Part shown: in pieces, positions 27,801 to 39,800 of the stretch
Position numbering within the stretch: the first letter of the stretch is position 1
How the letters are laid out: each line of letters opens with the position of its first letter
DNA from: Lycorma delicatula
Lineage: Eukaryota; Arthropoda; Insecta; Hemiptera; Fulgoridae
DNA length: 64,000 nucleotides
Reading direction: 5' to 3'
NCBI RefSeq assembly: GCF_047948215.1
Contig: NC_134456.1
Location: 197,854,034 to 197,918,033 of the forward strand
Translations under genes and position numbers: made by a program
Notes under the pieces: model-generated
The model's database searches: none
Told to the model about the DNA's origin: nothing
What the model saw: the letters and a program-made list of their open reading frames with translations, nothing else

Positions 27801-30800
27801 AATCATCTTGGCAATCCATAATCTGCTTTATTGTAACATGTGCAATAGTATCCACACCCCTCTGAAATAAGATAAACAAGATATATATATAAAATAAATA
27901 ATGATAAAAAACAGAATTAGAGACTAGCAATTTATTTATGATTCAAATTAAGAAATGTTATTTTTTTTAATTAATGTATTCAATTTTATATTTTCCTTAA
28001 ATGTTGTCTTGAAACCAATTGCACAGAACTTACAAAATTGTTTGATTTCAACTTAGATTGCAAAAAAAACTAAAATACAAAAAATGCCTAAAGCAGTTAC
28101 ATACAGCAGTTCACATACACGACACAACCTAATAAAGATCTAACTCAGTGAAAGGTTTCTCCAATAGTTGCTGTCATCACAAACAATGTGTAATAAAAAA
28201 ATATTTAAAAACTTTATTTTACATTACCAATTGAGAATTCCTAATCAAAATCTCACATGACCTCTAAATTTGAAATAACAGACTATAAGTTTTATCCTAT
28301 TCTTAAAACATTAATCTTATTTGTCTTCGCAATTAGTATAATTGTAGAAGCAAAGAAATCTTATTTTAAAAGAAAAGCGTAAGGTTACTGGAACTGATGA
28401 CCTACCTGCTGAGTTACTTACATATTAGGGTGACAAGGGAAGAAAATATACCATAATCAAATGTATTTGAATGAAGACTGGACCAATATTTTCTCTCTAC
28501 TGTGATGACTCTAATCAAAATGAGAAAAGAAGCCAAGAGATATTAACAAACAAAGGGCAAGTAATTTAACACCACAAACTGGTAAAAAACTGCTTAAATT
28601 GAAAAATATGCAAATTCAAATTGACTGTGTGCAAATTTAAGTGTTCAATTTCCAAAGAGCAAAAGGATGTAAGGATATCAGGAATCCATTTTCCAGTGAA
28701 CTAAAAGAATTAATTTATTAAATTTTGCTCTGACTACTGGCATCTTATTATTAGTTTACATTCTTTTAGTTACTTTCACAAATAAATTATGATTTAGCTA
28801 TTCTGCGGAAGAGCTGGCCAGAACCAAAATAAACTGATATTAAGTTCCTGTACAGTGAACTACTCTGTACATTACAAAAGATAGCCAATCTGTGAAAAGC
28901 AGTAACCTCCGTGGTAAAGTGGGAACATCATATTTTGTTCAGAAGGTCTGGTCCCAAGTTCAAATCACAATCAGACTGTGATTTTTTCATATACTTAACA
29001 ACTGAATGATTAATATAATACTCCACAAGCCTCCAGATATATTGTGAATCTTTCATGATTTGGAGCCTGTAAGAATACATAATAACAATATGTTATGAGA
29101 GTGAGTGCACATGGGTAACTCAGGGACATTTTTAGAATTATACTGCTCGCATTGAAACCGTCCAACCAAAAAAAATTTGTCTTAACAATAATTTTAACTA
29201 CTACATCAGTCTCTGTGTTGTGAATGAGGTCTTTTTTTATTTGCTGTGTTATCTGTTCAATCATCACAGTAAAACAATATATGACACTCATTCAAACACT
29301 GAAACCCGATCTGTTTTCTAACAGAAATTACCTAGAAGGTAATAAGTATCAGAAATTTAAAAAGTTTTGACAATCAATCAATAAATCCTTCTTAATTAAA
29401 AATAAGTCCTAATAAATTGTTTTGTTTGTTGATGTCTCAAGTTATAAATTTCAAAAATTACTATTCGTAGTTCTACATAAAAGGTAAAACTACATACACA
29501 CAAAATTCAGTTACTGCTAGAAACAAAACCATCTAATTCAGAAAAATGTTTCCACTTTGCTATTGAAATTTTTGATAAGATTAATGAAAATTAATCTTAT
29601 CTTATTTTTAACGATGAATCTACTTTTCATCTTTTGGATTTATTAATAAACACAATTCATGAATATTAAGATCTGTAAACTGGTGGGTAATTTTTTAGAA
29701 ATCACATGACACACCAAAGTTAATATATGGTGTGATTTAATGAAAAATGTTGTAATTAGGCCTTTTTTCTTGGCTGAAAAGGCTATTAATATAAATATTT
29801 ATTAGCATATGTTAAATGTCTCTCGCTTTCTTCAACAGGATGAAGTTAAAAATTTACATCAAATTTATTTCCAACAAGATGGTATCCCCTCTTTCTTTCT
29901 TTTTTCTGTTTAGCCTCCGGTAATTACCGTTCAGATAATACTGCAGAGGATGAATGAGGATGATATGTATGAGTGTAAATGAAGTGTAGTCTTGTACAGT
30001 CTTAGTCCGACCATTCCTGAGATGTGTGGTTAATTGAAACCCAACCACCAAAGAACACCGGTATCCACATCTAGTATTCAAATCCGTGTAAAAGTAACTG
30101 ACTTTACTAGGACTTGAATGCTGGAGCTCTCGACTTCCAAATCAGCTGATTTGGGAAGACGCATTCACCACTAGACCAACCCGGTGGGTTAAGATGGTAT
30201 CCCCTTTCTTTTTCCTGTTTAGCCTCCGGTAACTACCATTCAGATAATACTTCAGAGGATGAATGAGGATGATATGTATGAGTGTGAATGAAGTGTAGTC
30301 TTGTACATTCTCAGTTCGACCATACCTGAAATGTGTGGTTAATTGAAACCCAACCACCAAAGAACACCGGTATCCACGATCTAGTATCCCCTTCACCAGC
30401 ATTTCTCAACCTAGCAATCGTGGTGTTAGGAAATGGAGGTCATGAAATTAGCCTACAACTTTACATATAACGAAATTACTGTATGAGAAAAAATTATTTA
30501 TTTATTATAAACATTTTAAAATTATAAGTTCACATGTAAATAAATTAAATTAATGACATGGTTGTATTTTTTTTAATTATAAGTTCCTCCGTACGTAGAT
30601 CTATGTTAGAAACACATTATTTTCAAGTGAAAAAACATGATTCCTGTAATTAGTTTTTTGGTTAGACATGGCAAAAGGGATTAATATTTTCAATGGTTCT
30701 GTGACTAAATTTCCATATCTATTTTGATGAGCATACAATATGTATATAAATCTTGTATTTGTAATGTTTTGTCAGAAGACATTCATTTTGATGAACTGGT

Positions 30801-33800
30801 TGTGAATCTCAATTGGTAACATAGCAGCTGCAATGTTTCACTAAATGGATTTAGTATCCATCTCTTCGAAAAATAATTTTTTCTTCTAGGAAATACTCCA
30901 CCAACTGAATTTTTAGCTCATGCAAGTACATCTTCATGCTATCCAGACTGAGGTGAATTATAGTGTCTTCTTCATCCAAATTTTTCTCAATTCAATTAGA
31001 AATGAGTAAAAAACATTAAAATGTTTGCTTTAAGGGTGAATACTCAAGTTATCAAACTTCTTAATGAAAGCGTGAACTTTGTCACTAATAAAATTTTTTT
31101 ATCATGACTAGTAAAAATATTGAGAATGGCATCTGTTTACCCTGGAAAAATATTAAAATCTCGCAATTTCAATACCAGGGTTAACCATCTGGCTTCTCTA
31201 TGTAAATTTTTCTTTTCATCCATTTCATCACATAGTTTAGCAAACAGCCCATTTTTACAGTTTTACAAAGAATTTGTTTTGAGATCTTCCAGCATATTTT
31301 TATGGCAAGCGCATATCTTTGAAGGAAGCAGTGCATTCATTCTGCCAGGTATAAGACAATCTTTAAATTTTTTCAGAAATCCACTGTTTCTTTCCTGTTA
31401 CTGCCTTTGCACCATCACTATATACTACAATATATCTTGTCCAATCTACCATACAGTTTTTAGTAGCTTCATAAAAAATATCAAAAAGCCATTGTCCTAT
31501 TGCATGACCAGGTATTGACTGGCAAAACAACATCTTTATTGGTTGATCTGTTCCTATTGCATTCATATCTCACAAAACGAGAAATGTTTGCGACATCTGT
31601 TGATTCATGAAATTGAATAAACTCACTTGGTTAATTATCTGATCACGAACATTGACAGCCATGTCATCAGTTCACCTTGATGCTATGTTGTTAGACAGTG
31701 GATTCTTTTTTTCCTTCTTCCACACCTATTAGAACACTAAACATATTAAATGCTAAAGGCAATATTTTCACGATTGTATGGAGTTAGGACATCTTAGTTA
31801 CTATTAATGTTATGAGATAAGATAATTAAAGTGTATTTTTATCAGTATGGCTTGATTTATCAATAGAAGGTTGTTGATTTCTTAACGTATGGTATTTTCT
31901 TTCGAAGAATTCCAAGGATTTCCTTTTATGAACTGGATGTTCAGTTTCCTAGTGTCGAATTAATTTTGATGGCTTCATACTTTCATCGGAGAGGACTTGA
32001 AAGCAAACAATACACTGTGGCTTTCCATGCATGAGGTAAAGTAATAATTTAAATATACCTGTCATTGTACAATCTCATCTTTTTATCAATTCAATGGATT
32101 TAGATGGTTCTGATCACTTCATTTTTCACAAATTTATCCATTCTGCATAAGAATCTAATGAAAAAAAGGTTATACCTTTTTTACCTTTATACCTTTAGAC
32201 AAAAAAACCAAAACCTCAATTATTATGTCTTTAAAAGCTTCATAAAAAGGCGGCAGATGCACGCTTTGCATTCAAAACTAAACTTACTTTCTGCAGTCTA
32301 TTATCCCTCTTTTATATTGCTGAGCACGACATGTTCAAACATATCATATGCATCTTCGAATGTGACGCTCTCATAGCAAATATTACGCATGCAGACCAAA
32401 TTAAAAGAAATACGTACACATCAAAAAGGAACCTGTAAATTGCTCATATTTGTACACTTCATATATGCATGTTCATACCAGTCACTATCGACACACGTAA
32501 ATAGTTTTTACTAGGTTTCTCTTAGATTGAACCATGAAATATTTATATTTATTTTACTTTTTGGGGATCATGGAGCTTAAATACCTTCATAAATTAAAAA
32601 ATGGTGGCCATGTTTATTGTTTAATCCATTACATCTCCATAAATATTAGTTTTATCTAAATTTATATATTTGCAAAAATATTAAGCTTTTCTTTTGAACA
32701 AAATGGCATTTTATTTTTCAAAATCAGTTAACAAATAGTCGAGTTATGGGAGAAAACTGATGTAATTTTGTTTCATAATTATGAAATCTATTATTGTGAG
32801 AAAATTAGTACTTAATCTGATATTAATTTACAATATTAAAATTAACAATAAATAAAAACAATTAATATTTAATCGAATTGAATGTAAAGTGGTGGAAATG
32901 AAAACAGATACAAAATTTCAACAAAAATTTTCAGCCATAACTCGGCTATTTGTGAAGCAATTTAAAAAAATAAAATGTCATTTTGTTCAAATGTAAGGCT
33001 TAATATTTCTATAGATAAATTTTGATAAAATAAATATTTATGGATATAACAGACTGAAAAATAAATATGGTCGCCATTTTATAATTTGCAAAGGTAAGTC
33101 CTGATATTTGCTAATTTTAAAACTTTATTTCCAAGATGCTTACCAAATAATAATGCGATTCATCTATCCGAACTTGAGATATAAATTTTTATATAAAAAT
33201 AACAAAATGGTGGATGGGGGAAAGCGAAGGAGAAATTGCCAATTTTCATAAGAAATAATTTTTGTTTAGTTTTATTAGTAGAATCCAAAAAAGTATAGCC
33301 AGCCCACCAATTTAGGAACACCCTCTACATTCTTATTATGCTCTTCCCTATAATATTCTTTTCATTCTAGTTTCTATTCCTCTTTTATACCTGCTTGATA
33401 CAGACTGAATTTACCTTGAATAGTTCCAATTTTTATGTTCAGTAATGGCTCTATTTACAACGCCTGTCTGGAAATTTCTCAGCCTGATAAAAGAAAAAAC
33501 AATATTTTTCCGAAAAGTTCATTTAACTTTTAACACTGCAATTCAATACAGTTAGATCAACTTTCCAACTTTTTACTACCCTCAGTATAATGTGATTTGT
33601 TTAACTGTAAAACAAGCAGTTGTTTCCACTTTGACATCATCATTTAAAGTGAGCCAATTCTTCAGGTATGGAAAGAGAGAAAAATGATGCATTTAGAAGC
33701 ACTTCATAGTTACAGACAACCCAAAAAATATGTGGAGGTGCATTATTGTCGTGAAAAAGCTCTTTTTTTTTTGGCCTGACATGGATGTTCATGCAGAATA

Positions 33801-36800
33801 GTACTCTTCAGTCGGTCCAGTTGTTAAGTGTAATACTCCTCAGTGATAATCCTGTCTTTTACCAGATGAATTCTTCACACCACAAGAATCCTAAAAAATC
33901 CATAGCAATGCCTTTTCTGGTGAGGAACTGTTTTTGCTTTCTTTGGTGCACACTTTCACCTGTTCCCACTCACTGTAAAGTTCTGGTGTGTAATGGTGAA
34001 CCCAAGTTTCATCTACTGAGTGATTGTTGAGCTATTACGCGAGGTGGTCGTGTTTTGTGATGGTATGTACTTGCTGTTCAATTCTACGTATTCAATTGTC
34101 ATTGTTATTGTTTTGTTTCGTTGATTGTTTCATTGTATTTTTTATACTGTTTTGTTTATTTTTTAGGAGTTTCCATGTTACTTTTGTCATTTTACTTTTT
34201 ACGTTATTATAACCTAATTGGGCAGTCATATTGTTTGTTTACATTGGCCCAGCTGTTGTTTCTTTACAATTTTGACCTCTAAATTTTTCTTATTTTTGGA
34301 CCAACAATTTTTTGTAAGTTTTTGCTGTTATGTGTGATTCAGGCAGACCTTGAGGTGTGGTCCAGGCTACAGGTAAGGAGTCTCTAGCCTCTCCTGGCAA
34401 GTGAAAGTCTAATAGAAGAGGACGGGCGGTTCGTGGACCGCAGGGAGCACGATCTGCAGATGGTGTGAGTGCTTCCGGATGCAGAGTTGTCAGTTGTCAG
34501 AGACTCTTCACATGTGGAATAAGAGGAGGGAGGACAAGTACTCAGTGCACTCAATGCGGCATCAATGTAGGCTACCTCCTTGATATCCAATTGTGATGAC
34601 TGTGATGATTTCACTGATGTTGGGAGTGATTTTTCTGAAGAGGTGAGACCTGGTTTGGTTCTGGTGATGTCCCCCTCAACAAGTCAAGATGTTATAGGTG
34701 GGGGGCGATTGTCGGCCGAGTCGATAATCAAGCAGAGGCTGTGGTCTTCCCCCTCGTATGAGAGTGGTGGGAAGAAGAGTAGGGCGGACCGCCAGAACTT
34801 GCTAACCTCTATGGAGGTGTTACCTTTAGCTGGAATAAGGTACGAGATGGTGCCTGAGGTGGAACCCATTTAGTCTGTGGCTGATGGCGAGGAGAGGAAG
34901 GGGAATCCGAGTGATGAAGAGAAGAGAAATGGATTGGTGGCTCTTTTAGAAGCACTGAAAAGCATGAGCGATAGGTTTTGCAATGCAGTAGATCAATCAG
35001 CTTCGACAGGATATGACCGAACTGGTGATTGGGATGGCCAACTATAAAGTAGACCCGTTGAGCATGGTGCCTAAGGCGGTTTGCAGTGTATGTGGTGATG
35101 GACCTATGACAGGTGTTGATGTGGCTACTCAAACTCCTAGGCATATAGGGGCAGAGGAGTTGAAAAAAGAAGTTGGATGAGGGCGTCACTGATGAGAAGA
35201 TTCCTACACAGGTCATTATTACTCATTGGGGTGAGGATGTTTTTTAAGATTGTGCATGTGGTGGATGGCCCCTTTCCTGAAAAAGGTGGTCGGAATGTAC
35301 TACGTCTTCATGACCTGCATGTTGCCGCCCAGTGACCTTTGGGGCAAGGCTTACAGGCTGGGCCCAAGTGTCAGGAACCTGGCCAACAAGAACAAATTTA
35401 GGAGTGGTCAACTTCTGATCAACAGTCATGGAGCTAGTAGATGTTGATGACATGATAGCTAAGTGCATAAGGAAGCTCGCCGACATGAGAGTGGAAGCGC
35501 CTAATGTGTCGCCTACTGGGAGGCCGGGGACCTTGCTGAAGCCTCTGCTGGAGTGCGATGGTAGGCAAGCAGGAAAGGAACGACTCCTCTATCTGGAAGA
35601 ATCTCCTGGAGAACATAAGGGGACGAGGCATGAGGAGTCACGTACCATGTCGGCCAAAGCTGCAAGACGTAGTTTTGCCGACCTGTTTAAATCCGTCAGG
35701 GAAGGGGTAGACAAGGGGGTGGCTGAAGTACTTTGTTAGATGGGGGACAGGATGACGATGTTCATATTCGTGTGTGGGCGAAGCAAGCAGGGGCACTGAA
35801 GCAAACAATCAGCCAGAAGGTCGAGGGCGTTGCAGTCAGAAAATTGGTCGGTCACGCCCGGTATACTATCATATGAAGGATCTGGAGCACGATGCCACCG
35901 CTGACAGAGTGGCCAGTCGGTGCCAGTGTTTGCGGGCTGCACCACCAATGAGTTGACAGTTACCTACCTGCGGTCAGCAAATGATGGTTTCCGTAATGCC
36001 ACGATCTTGGTTCCTGGTTTCGTGGCCCAAAAGTTGACGGCGGCGAGGAGGATCGCGGTGGGCTGGATCAACTGCCGTGTAATCCGGAAGGAAGATGAGA
36101 TGAGGTGCTACAGATGTGGAGAGAGTGGGCATGTCGCAGCGAAATGTGGGGGGCCGGGACCCCTAAGCCGGGACGTTCTAAGCTTTGCTTCCGGTGCAAC
36201 GGCGAAGGCTATAAGAGAAGTGAATGTCCTCAACGTCAAGGAAACGTAGCGGTCAGGATGACGTCATGTGTCGGAGGTGATGGTGATGGCTGTCACGGTG
36301 AAAACTCAGTTCTGAGAGGACAAGTACGTATGAGAAGAACCCGCTTTGATCATAGTAGAGTAGGGCAATTTCGGGCTGTGGTCGGAGCTGGATTCTAGGA
36401 GCATGAGATAGTTGACCCGAACATCTTAACAGATGTAGTTTATAGAGCGGGCAGGGAAACTGGAGTCATTAAGGTCACAGTCCCTGGTTACCGAGGAGTT
36501 TACTGGTGGACTTCTGACCTGGCAGTTCTAAGAAGAAGGTGTATAGCTAGTCGGCGACGTCATTAACGAGCGCAACGACGGGGTGTGGATCTGGATGATG
36601 AGCTGCATCAACTTCGGAAGCTCAGAAGAGAGTACAAGAACGGTATAGCGGTGCCCAAGGAAAGAGAGTGGTTACAATTGAGACTCGGTTGACGACGATC
36701 CCTGGGGGTATGCGTATCGGATTGTGACAAAGAGATTCGTGAAGAGGTTACCGATCTCGTATAAAGATGATTTGGTGAAGAGTGCAAGAGAGCTATTTCA

Positions 36801-39800
36801 ACGAGGTGGGAACACCTATAGGGAGGAGCTGGTGGCGGATGAAGTCGTCCCATTCACCCTCAATATTTGACAGCTGCTGCCAAAACTATTAAGGGTGGCA
36901 AGAGTCCGGGACTGGAAGGGATCTCTCCTGAGGTTGTGAAGATCACAGTAGATACCGTGCCGGACAAGGTCTTACAGGCCATGAACACAGTTATTAACGA
37001 GTGGATGCCTGAAAGGTGGAAGGGTGCGAAGTTGATTATGCTGCGGAAGCAGGTAGGACGTCTCGGTGTTCCGTCGGCTTAGAGACCGTTATGCCTACTG
37101 GACTGCTTCGCCAAATTATTGAGAGAATGCTCCTGCGGAGATTGAATGAAGGAGTGAAGGCCTCTGGAGGGCTGCATGCAGATCAGTATGGAGTTTTACG
37201 CTCAGCGCTGGACGCCGTTGGGAGAGTTCTGAGCATTGTGAGGCCAGCGGTTGCAGGGACATGGCGGACCAGGAGAATTGGGGCAGTTATGTTCCTGGAT
37301 ATTCGAAATACCTTTAACGAAGTTCCGTGGCAAGTGATGTTTCGCGAATTACGGGACAGGCAAATCCCGCCGTACGGAGAGTCATACAGGTGTATTTCAG
37401 AGGCAGGTACGTGATCGGAAATTCTGAGGAGGGAGAAGAGATATTCTCCGTCGAAAGGGGTTGTCCCTCAGGGGTCAGTCACTCAGGGGATCCAGCTTTG
37501 TGGAGCATAGCATTCTATGGAATATTACGACAGGAGTATAAGGGGGGAAGGGTCACACCAGTGGCATTTGAAGATGACCTGGCGTTGGTGTTAGTCAGTA
37601 AAACCGAAGACGAGCTGATGGCTGTGGGGGAGGAGGCAGTGGACTTTGTGAGGGGATGGCTGACCACTAATGGAGTGAGGATGGCAAAGGATAAAGTGAA
37701 GGTAGTTGTCATGACTGGAGGCCGGAGATTGAGTCCACTTCGATTCCGGGTGGGTGAAACGTTTGTGAAAACCAGCCCAGCGGCGAAGTATCTGGGGATT
37801 TGGATAGATAGGCATAGGTCTTTCTCCATACATGTTGAGGAAGCTATCAGAAAGGTCGATCGAATTGTCCAAGCCCTGACAAGGTTGATGAGCAATAAGG
37901 GTGGCCGCAGGACAGCGAAAAGAAGGCTACTGTCCAGTGTATACTCTTCAGTAGTACACTATGGGGCGTCTGTTTGGGTTGGTGCTCTTTATAGGGCACG
38001 CAACAGAAGGAGGTTGTTGAGCCAACAACGACGGCTCAACCTGCGGGTTATCGCAGGGTACAGAAAACATTCTATGCTTCGGGGAGTGAGAGGAAAGTAG
38101 CTGTCGATGAGATAACCTACCAGGTTGGTCTGGTGGTTAACGCGTCTTCCCAAATCAGCTGATTTGGAAGTCGAGAGTTACAGCGTTCAAGTCCTAGTAA
38201 AGTCAGTTATTTTTATACGGATTTGAATACTAGATCGTGGATACCGGTGTTCTTTGGTGGATGGGTTTCAATTAACCACACATCTCAGGAATGGTGAACT
38301 GAGACTGTACAAGACTACACTTCATTTACACACATACATATCATCCTCATTCATCCTCTTTAGTATTATCTGAAAAGTAATTACCGAAGGCTAAACAGGA
38401 AAAAAGAAAAGGCTGTCGATGAGATGTTCACTCCTTGGAAAGGCGGTGGAATGCGGCGGAGACTGGACGGTGGACACACCGGCTCATGAGTGACGTCAGG
38501 AGCTGGGTAGAGCTGAAGCACGGTGATACCAATTACGAGATCACCCAGTTTCTATCAGAGCACGGGTGCTTTAAAGCTTACCTGTACCGTATGAGTAGGA
38601 GTATCACGAGATGCTTCTATGATTGTGGGGAGCAGGATACGGCAGAACACGTAGTTTTTTCATGCACGAGGTGACTTGAGAGACTTAAGGGCTGCCATGA
38701 TGAGCCACGGCGCAGTAAACGTGGATAATGTAATAAGTGTGATGTTAGGTGACAGAGATGCTTGGACGAGAGTGACGACTGCGGTGTCAGTCATAATTAA
38801 AAACAAGGCAGCAGAGGAGGGAGACAAGCAGACTGGAAGACTGCTGTTGACCTGAGGCGGAGAGACCGATGCCGGACGGCCAGCATTAGGGTGCGGGCGG
38901 CGGGAGATCCTCGGAGTCGTTCGCCGATGAGCCCCTGGGGACGTCGCTCTGACTATTCTAATTCGGTGACAAGAGCGCCCGGGTGATTGCGCAGGGGCTG
39001 TGTTCATACCATGTGAATTAGGTCTATCCCCTGCGTGACTAGAAGGGGAGGTTTATTAGAGGGTGAGAACCCCGCACTTGCCGTCAGAGCGGGCCTGGCA
39101 GAGCTTCTTCCTCCACCTAGTTTCATCTACTGTTATATGTCAAAAAAAAAACTGAAAAGAAACCTTTTTAAATAAGTCCAAAACACCTTTCAGACGTAAG
39201 TGTTCAGTCAAATACGTATTTCGTCGACTGTTAATAAACGTAGCACTAAACGAGTGGAAAACTTTTTCATATCAAAAATATCATTTTAAATGTAGTAAAC
39301 ATGGACTATCGAGATGTTTGTAATGTCAGAAAGGTTGCACACCTTCAGAATGCATTCATTCAATACGCCACTATGGATTTTGGTGACAATTTTGGGTGTC
39401 CCAAGTGTTCATCTTTTATAGATGTACAATCATGTTTAATCAGCACACCATTTTTTCCTGTCAAAATGAAGGAGAAGAATTCTTTAAAGTGGAATTAGAA
39501 TTTTTTTTTTGTATTTCTGTAGGCATTAAACCTTCTAAAACAAAGTGATTTATAACAGCTTGAACTTTTAAGTCTATCTATTTTTTTTGTCAGAAAACAT
39601 CAAACCTTGCTTGTTTTACTCAATCACCACAAACGAGTAATTAAATGCACAATTGAAATTTTGCAGCACGCGATTTAATGGATCATAGTTGACATATATC
39701 ATATCATATTCATTTTGTGATACTTGCGGCCATCTCTGTATCAGACTGAGAACTTTTTGCATGACTTAGTGGTTGAGAATCTAATAGTACATGTTTAAAT

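Larger units (their letters stand above)
36400..38680 (+). pseudogene. R1-type ORF2: endonuclease remnant, reverse transcriptase, C-terminal zinc finger
   Basis: After a trace of pre-RT linker (VYWWTSDLAVLRRRC at about 36497) comes the RT: IKGGKSPGLEGISPEVVKIT, WKGAKLIMLRK, a YRPLCLLDC-like piece in another frame, LHADQYGVLRSALDAVGRVL, MFLDIRNTFNEVPW, VERGCPSGVSHSGDPALWSI and VAFEDDLALVLV, then AKYLGIWIDRHRSF and VYSSVVHYGASVWVG. After the SINE the protein resumes with RCFYDCGEQDTAEHVVFSC, the HCCH-type finger of R1. The catalytic FADD or YADD box reads FEDD, and QG of the QGSxLSP box reads SG, so key residues are lost. The endonuclease domain is essentially missing. Confidence 0.82.
34019..39118 (+). 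mobile_element. R1-clade LINE inserted in a mariner, 14-bp target duplication
   Basis: About 5.1 kb including a nested SINE. GC content is clearly higher than the flanks. The order is 5' leader, ORF1 with CCHC knuckles, a remnant endonuclease, RT, and a C-terminal CxxxC..HxxxxC finger, followed by a 3' UTR ending GGCAGAGCTTCTTCCTCCAC. The RT and finger resemble R1, Waldo and TRAS-type elements. Unlike classical R1 it did not insert in 28S rDNA. Frameshifts throughout and loss of most of the endonuclease make it inactive. Confidence 0.85.

Noticed and set aside
34384..36853. Minus-strand open frames across the R1-like LINE
   Set aside because: They are shadows of ORF1 and RT read on the other strand, with Pro/Ser-rich low-information sequence.
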